The translations under genes were made by a program, and so were the position numbers. Under the pieces are notes generated by a model. It was not told the DNA's origin and ran no database searches. It worked only from the letters and a program-made list of their open reading frames with translations. 64,000 bases of DNA from Proteiniborus sp. MB09-C3. GTDB lineage: Bacteria; Bacillota; Clostridia; Tissierellales; Proteiniboraceae. Positions 59,750-64,000 of this stretch are shown piece by piece. Every line of letters starts with the position of its first letter. Within the stretch, counting starts at the first letter, position 1. The stretch is taken from NCBI RefSeq assembly GCF_030263895.1, contig NZ_CP127161.1:2790001-2854000 (forward strand). Reading direction: 5' to 3'.

Positions 59750-61207
59750 CTAGATTGATTTTAGCGCTTCTTTAACAATTTTACTTTCATCAAAAGTCAA
59801 TACCTCTTCACCAATAATGGTATATGTCTCATGACCTTTACCGGCTAATAATATTATATCTTTTGGTCGGCTGTTCTTAATAGCATATTCTATTGCTTCT
59901 TTTCTATCAACAATAGCTATATAATTACCTTTGACATTTTTTATGCCTTCTATAATATCATCAATAATTTTTTTTGGCTCTTCTGTTCTTGGGTTATCTG
60001 AAGTTACAATGCATAAATCACAATGTTTTCCTGCTACCTCTCCCATGGGAGCTCTTTTAGATTTATCTCTATCTCCTCCAGCTCCAAAGACTATAATTTT
60101 TCTTCCTTCTGCAAATTCTTCAATAACAGATAGTACTTTATCAAGGGCATCAGCAGTATGTGCAAAATCAACGATAACTGTAAAGTCCTTATTAGTTGGA
60201 ATCACTTCAAATCTTCCTTTTACTCCCTTTACTTGCTCTAAGCCTTCTTTAATATGTTCAATGCTTATGCCATATGCAAAGGCACATGAGGCAGCTGCTA
60301 GGCTATTATATACAGTAAATACACCTGGGATATTCATATTTATATCAGCACTCCCCTTAGGAGTATGTAATTTAAAGCTAACACCTGTAGCTTTAAGCTG
60401 CAAATCTGTTGCATAAATATCTCCCTTAGATTCTATTCCATATGTTAATAATGGCGTGTTAACTTTAGATAATTCATCAATAAGCCTTCTACCATATTCG
60501 TCATCAATATTTATAATATTATATTTACTCGTCATGTAAAATAGTTTCTTCTTTGCATTATAATAATTTTCAAAGGTTTTATGATAATCTAAGTGGTCTA
60601 CAGTGATATTGGTAAAAATTCCCACATCAAAATTACTATAAGCAACTCTATTTAATTCCAGAGAATGGGATGATACCTCCATAATGCAATTCTCAACATT
60701 ATATTTTAACATCTCGTCAAATAATTGCTGAAGCTCTAAGGACTCAGGGGTTGTATTTTTGGTCTCTATATTCCTTCCATTTACTTTACTACCCATAGTT
60801 CCTATTATTCCAGTCTTTTTCCCACTCACTCTAAATATTGAATCTATAATGTAAGTCGTGCTTGTCTTTCCATTTGTCCCTGTTACACCTATTAGATTAA
60901 ATTTATTAGAAGGATTATTATAGAATTCAGAAGATATTTTAGCTAAAGCTTGCCTAGAATCTTTTACCCTAATTAAAGTTATTTCTGAGTTAAGTGCCAC
61001 ATCTCTTTGAACAATAATAACTCCTGCTCCCTTTTTTATGGCCTCATTTATAAAATCATGACCATCAAATTTAAATCCCTTAATAGCAATAAAAGCATTG
61101 CCTTTTTCAACCTTTCTCGAATCATAAGCAACTCCAGTAATATCAACGTCTGTATGTCCATTTACCACTTCCATATCTAGGTCGAAAGTAATTTTACTTA
61201 ACTTCAT
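59750..61207 (-). CDS. murE: UDP-MurNAc-tripeptide synthetase MurE (meso-DAP type)
   Basis: 485 residues. P-loop GVTGTNGKTST at residues 107-117, the carbamylated-lysine region YYNAKKKLF near 220, and SDNPRTEEP near 403-411. DNPR is the signature for adding meso-diaminopimelate rather than lysine. It follows spoVD and precedes mraY by 48 bp, with no murF in between. GAGGTGGAG precedes the ATG. Confidence 0.96.
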   Translation of the reverse strand: MKLSKITFDLDMEVVNGHTDVDITGVAYDSRKVEKGNAFIAIKGFKFDGHDFINEAIKKGAGVIIVQRDVALNSEITLIRVKDSRQALAKISSEFYNNPSNKFNLIGVTGTNGKTSTTYIIDSIFRVSGKKTGIIGTMGSKVNGRNIETKNTTPESLELQQLFDEMLKYNVENCIMEVSSHSLELNRVAYSNFDVGIFTNITVDHLDYHKTFENYYNAKKKLFYMTSKYNIINIDDEYGRRLIDELSKVNTPLLTYGIESKGDIYATDLQLKATGVSFKLHTPKGSADINMNIPGVFTVYNSLAAASCAFAYGISIEHIKEGLEQVKGVKGRFEVIPTNKDFTVIVDFAHTADALDKVLSVIEEFAEGRKIIVFGAGGDRDKSKRAPMGEVAGKHCDLCIVTSDNPRTEEPKKIIDDIIEGIKNVKGNYIAIVDRKEAIEYAIKNSRPKDIILLAGKGHETYTIIGEEVLTFDESKIVKEALKSI

Positions 61208-61286
61208 TTACTCCACCTCACAGAATAAGAGTTTGCACTCTATATGATAATACCATAAATTTATAAATGAATATAGTCTACTTAAA

Positions 61287-61320
61287 AGGCAACTTTCAAA
61301 CATTTTGCTTGAAGTTGCCT
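61287..61320 (-). terminator. Hairpin after spoVD
   Basis: AGGCAACTTTCAA...TTGAAGTTGCCT, a 12-bp stem with one bulge and four T on the minus strand, between spoVD and murE. Partial termination is likely; murE has no other obvious strong promoter nearby. Confidence 0.7.
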
Positions 61321-61332
61321 CATAAGTCAATT

Positions 61333-63510
61333 TTAATTAACGTTGTCAAATCTTACATTTACTAGAGAATTTAAATCCACTTCTGTTCCTGCTTTCGGCA
61401 TCTGCCCAACAACTACTCCTGACCCAGAGAATTCAAATCTAAGATTTAATTGGTTTAAAACCTCAATTGCTTGTTCACGAGTAGTTCCTGTCAAATCTGG
61501 CACTATTATTTTTTCAGTGTCCTGTCTTTTTGATTCTATATATAAATCGATGCTAGATCCTCTCTTAACAACTGTTCCTGGCGAAGGAAACTGATCTAAA
61601 ACAACGGAGCCTTCTTCTATAAAATAAGCATCAGTATTGTACTTCAATCCTAGTGACAAAACTATTTTACTAGCATCTTTTATGTTTTTATTTCTTACTT
61701 CTGGAACTGTTACATTTTCCTTTTCATTGCTCTCTTGTTCTTCTTTATTAAATTGAGGTTCTACATCAAGATAATTCAAAACATCCTTAACTACTTCACC
61801 TGCAACTGGTGCAGCAATTTGTCCACCATAGTATCCTCCATTGCTAGGCTCATCTACAATTACAATTACAACTATTCTAGGATCATTTGCAGGAGCTATT
61901 GCTGCAAAGGAAGCTACATATTTACCGTCTGCATAACGCCCATCAACAACTTTTTGTGCAGTTCCAGTTTTCCCTGCTATTCGATATCCTGGTACATAAG
62001 CACTTTTTCCTGTTCCATCTGAAACTACGCTTTCCAATATTTTCATAAGTGTTTTTGAAGTTTCTTCAGAAATAACCTTTCTTTTAATTTCTGGCTCATA
62101 TTTATGTATAACATTCCCCTCTTCATCTACTAGTTCCTTTACTACTCTAGGAATCATTAGATTTCCTCCATTTGCTACAGCAGATATAGCTGTAGCAAGC
62201 TGGATAGGAGTAACTGCAACTCCCTGCCCAAAAGAGATAGTAGCCAAATTTACATCCTTTATTGCCTTAGGACCGCTAGGTATTATTCCTGGCGATTCCC
62301 CAGAGAATGGCACTCCTGTTAATTCGCCAAATCCAAAGGCTCTTAAGTATTCGTACATTTTTTCTGCACCTAATCTAAGACCAACCTCTACAAAGACTAC
62401 GTTACATGAATTTTGTACACCTTCTACAAATGTTTGGCTACCATGAGGATTATAATATCTCCAGCATTTAATAGGTTTTCCGCTTTTTATTTGTCTAACA
62501 TATCCACTACAATAAAATTGACTACTTGGAGTTACAACATTTTCCTCGAGACCTGCTGCAGCTGTTATTATTTTAAAAGTTGACCCAGGTTCATATACGT
62601 CGTTAACAGCAAAGTTTCTCCACATATCATACCATTTTTTCTGAATTTCCTCCTGTGATAAACCCTCCCAAGACTTAGCTTCATCTTCGTTAACAGGTAT
62701 TGTGGGTTTATTTGGATCATAGTCCGGCTTGTTAGCCATAGCCAATAAATCTCCTGTCTTAGGCTCCATTACTATGATCGAAACATTTTTTGCTTTGTTT
62801 TTAACTAATACCTCTAATGCTGCCTTTTCAGCAAAATGTTGTATAGTCTCATCCATAGCTAAAACAACATTCAAACCATTTTTCGCTTCGTAGAGTTTCT
62901 CATTATCATAGGGAAGCTGTCTTCCTGCGGCATCTGTAGTTTTAACCCACTTTCCTGCTGTTCCAGTTAAAAACTTGTTAAATGCTGCCTCAATTCCATA
63001 CTGACCTACTTGGTCTACATTATTATGACCTATTATATGTGCTGCAAAGCTTCCAAAAGGATAATATCGCTTATTATCTTCAGCTATTTCTATACCTTTT
63101 ATATTAGCTTTTCTTAAAGCTTCACTTTCTTCCTTCTCTATCCACTGCTTTATCTTTACTAAGCTCTGCTTACTGGTAATCTTTTTATATACTTCTTCTT
63201 CATTAAGCTGTAATATTTCAGCAACTTTTTTAGCATCTTTCTCAGGATCCTTAATATCAATAGGTCTACACCACACAGTATCTCTGCTAATGCTTATTGC
63301 AAGTTTCTTACCATTTCTATCAAGTATAAATCCTCTTTCAGCTTTTACTGGAATTCCCCTAGTCCATTGTTCCAATGCTTGTTTTTTAAGTCCTTCACCT
63401 TGAACAATCTGTATGATTCCCAATCTTACAATCAAAGCGAAGACTAATGCAGATACAAGCAGTAAGGTAACAATCAGCCTTCTTTTCGTTGATAAAGTGG
63501 GTAGCGACAC
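61333..63510 (-). CDS. spoVD: Class B penicillin-binding protein SpoVD/FtsI with two PASTA domains
   Basis: 725 residues. Membrane anchor at about 12-36, PBP dimerisation domain, then a transpeptidase domain with the active serine in STFK (Ser310), SCN (368-370) and KTGT (514-517). Two PASTA domains end the protein (about 608-660 and 672-725: VPEVRNKNIKDASKIV, VPDLTGTTREQAIEVL). It cross-links septal or spore-cortex peptidoglycan with FtsW/SpoVE. GTG start eight bases after GGAGG. Two PASTA domains and position fit SpoVD as well as the vegetative PbpB/FtsI role; the window alone cannot decide. Confidence 0.93.
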   Translation of the reverse strand: MSLPTLSTKRRLIVTLLLVSALVFALIVRLGIIQIVQGEGLKKQALEQWTRGIPVKAERGFILDRNGKKLAISISRDTVWCRPIDIKDPEKDAKKVAEILQLNEEEVYKKITSKQSLVKIKQWIEKEESEALRKANIKGIEIAEDNKRYYPFGSFAAHIIGHNNVDQVGQYGIEAAFNKFLTGTAGKWVKTTDAAGRQLPYDNEKLYEAKNGLNVVLAMDETIQHFAEKAALEVLVKNKAKNVSIIVMEPKTGDLLAMANKPDYDPNKPTIPVNEDEAKSWEGLSQEEIQKKWYDMWRNFAVNDVYEPGSTFKIITAAAGLEENVVTPSSQFYCSGYVRQIKSGKPIKCWRYYNPHGSQTFVEGVQNSCNVVFVEVGLRLGAEKMYEYLRAFGFGELTGVPFSGESPGIIPSGPKAIKDVNLATISFGQGVAVTPIQLATAISAVANGGNLMIPRVVKELVDEEGNVIHKYEPEIKRKVISEETSKTLMKILESVVSDGTGKSAYVPGYRIAGKTGTAQKVVDGRYADGKYVASFAAIAPANDPRIVVIVIVDEPSNGGYYGGQIAAPVAGEVVKDVLNYLDVEPQFNKEEQESNEKENVTVPEVRNKNIKDASKIVLSLGLKYNTDAYFIEEGSVVLDQFPSPGTVVKRGSSIDLYIESKRQDTEKIIVPDLTGTTREQAIEVLNQLNLRFEFSGSGVVVGQMPKAGTEVDLNSLVNVRFDNVN

Positions 63511-63522
63511 AAACCTGACCTC

Positions 63523-64000
63523 CTAAAACTTATTAGATATTTTACCAACTAAATTACTAAACAATTTCAAAAAATCTAATCCTTCTTTTTCGTTGACTTC
63601 TTCCGCACTATTGCTAGCTATACTGTATATAGCATTATCATTAACAGCTATGTACACTGTTTGTTCATCTGTGGGATACACCATTCCTAATCTGCTCTCA
63701 GCTTCTTTTTCAATCCATCCAGATTCCTTAATTCTTTCTAACTCCAAGGAAATATCTACCTTATGCTTTTTTAGCTCTATTATTTCCTTATCCAGCTTTG
63801 AAACCTCCATTTTTATCTGAGTTATTTGAGCATATCTAAATAAAACTCCTAAGCAAATAACTAGGGCTAGTAATGCTAAACCAAAGATTTTGACTTTAAA
63901 TGAAGAGTTGCTTTTTTTAATCTGTTTAACTTTCTCATCTGCTACTACATTATTGTCCTCGACATATGAATATACTTCTCTTTTTGCTACTAACAAGTTT
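63523..64000 (-). CDS. ftsL: FtsL-like division protein, start unresolved at window edge
   Basis: About 158 codons visible. Charged cytoplasmic N-terminus (DNNVVADEKVKQIKKSNSSF), one membrane helix around residues 36-55 (IFGLALLALVICLGVLF), then a coiled coil (QIKMEVSKLDKEIIELKKHK) and SGWIEKEAESRLGMVYPTDE, the FtsL/DivIC-type extracytoplasmic motif. The only in-window start is a TTG at 63996 whose ribosome site would be off the edge, so the true start is probably upstream. Directly precedes spoVD, the normal order. Confidence 0.82.
   Translation of the reverse strand, partial: NLLVAKREVYSYVEDNNVVADEKVKQIKKSNSSFKVKIFGLALLALVICLGVLFRYAQITQIKMEVSKLDKEIIELKKHKVDISLELERIKESGWIEKEAESRLGMVYPTDEQTVYIAVNDNAIYSIASNSAEEVNEKEGLDFLKLFSNLVGKISNKF

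Noticed and set aside
1-64000. Search by eye for CRISPR arrays, tRNA/rRNA genes, integrases or prophage genes
   Set aside because: No regularly spaced direct repeats, no clover-leaf sequence with a TTCGA arm and CCA end, and no phage or integrase proteins among the frames.

Overview
The window is about 64 kb of AT-rich, gene-dense chromosome from an endospore-forming, amino-acid-fermenting anaerobe of the Clostridia. A Tissierellales or Peptostreptococcales-like lineage fits best, but that is inference from gene content: a complete Stickland-type ornithine degradation operon, T-box control of alaS and asnS, a lysine riboswitch, Rrf2-controlled ISC genes, spoIIGA-sigE-sigG beside ftsZ, and a dcw cluster ending in spoVD. 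Most genes lie on the minus strand. I saw no tRNA, rRNA, CRISPR array, prophage or complete insertion sequence.

Layout. 1-4.7 kb: alaS (3' end outside the window) with its T-box leader, then an AI-2E family permease, a YtxH-like small protein and a PRC-barrel protein (YrrD-like). 5-7.1 kb: iscR-iscS-iscU. 7.3-20 kb: a probable spore-surface and glycosylation island. It holds a clostridial spore-type protein, a beta-propeller/coiled-coil protein, a DUF3343 protein, three paralogous GT-A glycosyltransferases, a GT4 glycosyltransferase, a CotS-like kinase-fold protein, a UDP-HexNAc dehydrogenase/4-epimerase pair and a nucleotidyltransferase (RmlA type). 20-31 kb: SDR-type threonine dehydrogenase, an SLH-anchored GH18 enzyme, a lysine-riboswitch-controlled ABC transporter, the pseudouridine catabolism pair psuK-psuG, a SEC-C protein and asnS. 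31-35.4 kb: two paralogous CsxC-like spore-layer proteins, rarA and a DUF4870 membrane protein. 35.5-45 kb: the ornithine operon (ord-ortA-ortB-oraS-oraE-glmL-orr) with an upstream sigma-54 activator gene. 45-50 kb: pgeF, nrdR, ylmC-like, sigG, sigE, spoIIGA. 49.8-64 kb: ftsZ, sbp, two DUF881 genes, ftsQ, murA, murG, ftsW, murD, mraY, murE, spoVD, ftsL.

How the parts work together. The ornithine operon carries L-ornithine through D-ornithine and 2,4-diaminopentanoate to alanine and acetyl-CoA. It has a clear -24/-12 sigma-54 promoter, and palindromes that could bind the adjacent activator. The dcw genes build meso-DAP-type peptidoglycan (MurE has DNPR) and the division machine. spoIIGA-sigE-sigG switch the same locus into sporulation, with a spoIIG-like promoter that has a 21-bp spacer. 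The 7-20 kb island probably decorates the spore surface.

Most notable for follow-up: (i) a short N-terminal motif, NPVNK(K/T/S)I, shared by glycosyltransferases of two unrelated folds in the island, which could be an undescribed targeting or docking tag; (ii) the repeated GCAAAATATTTTGC palindromes tied to the ornithine activator; (iii) the spoIIG promoter geometry; (iv) REP-like and nested palindromes and GC-richer islands in the intergenic DNA.
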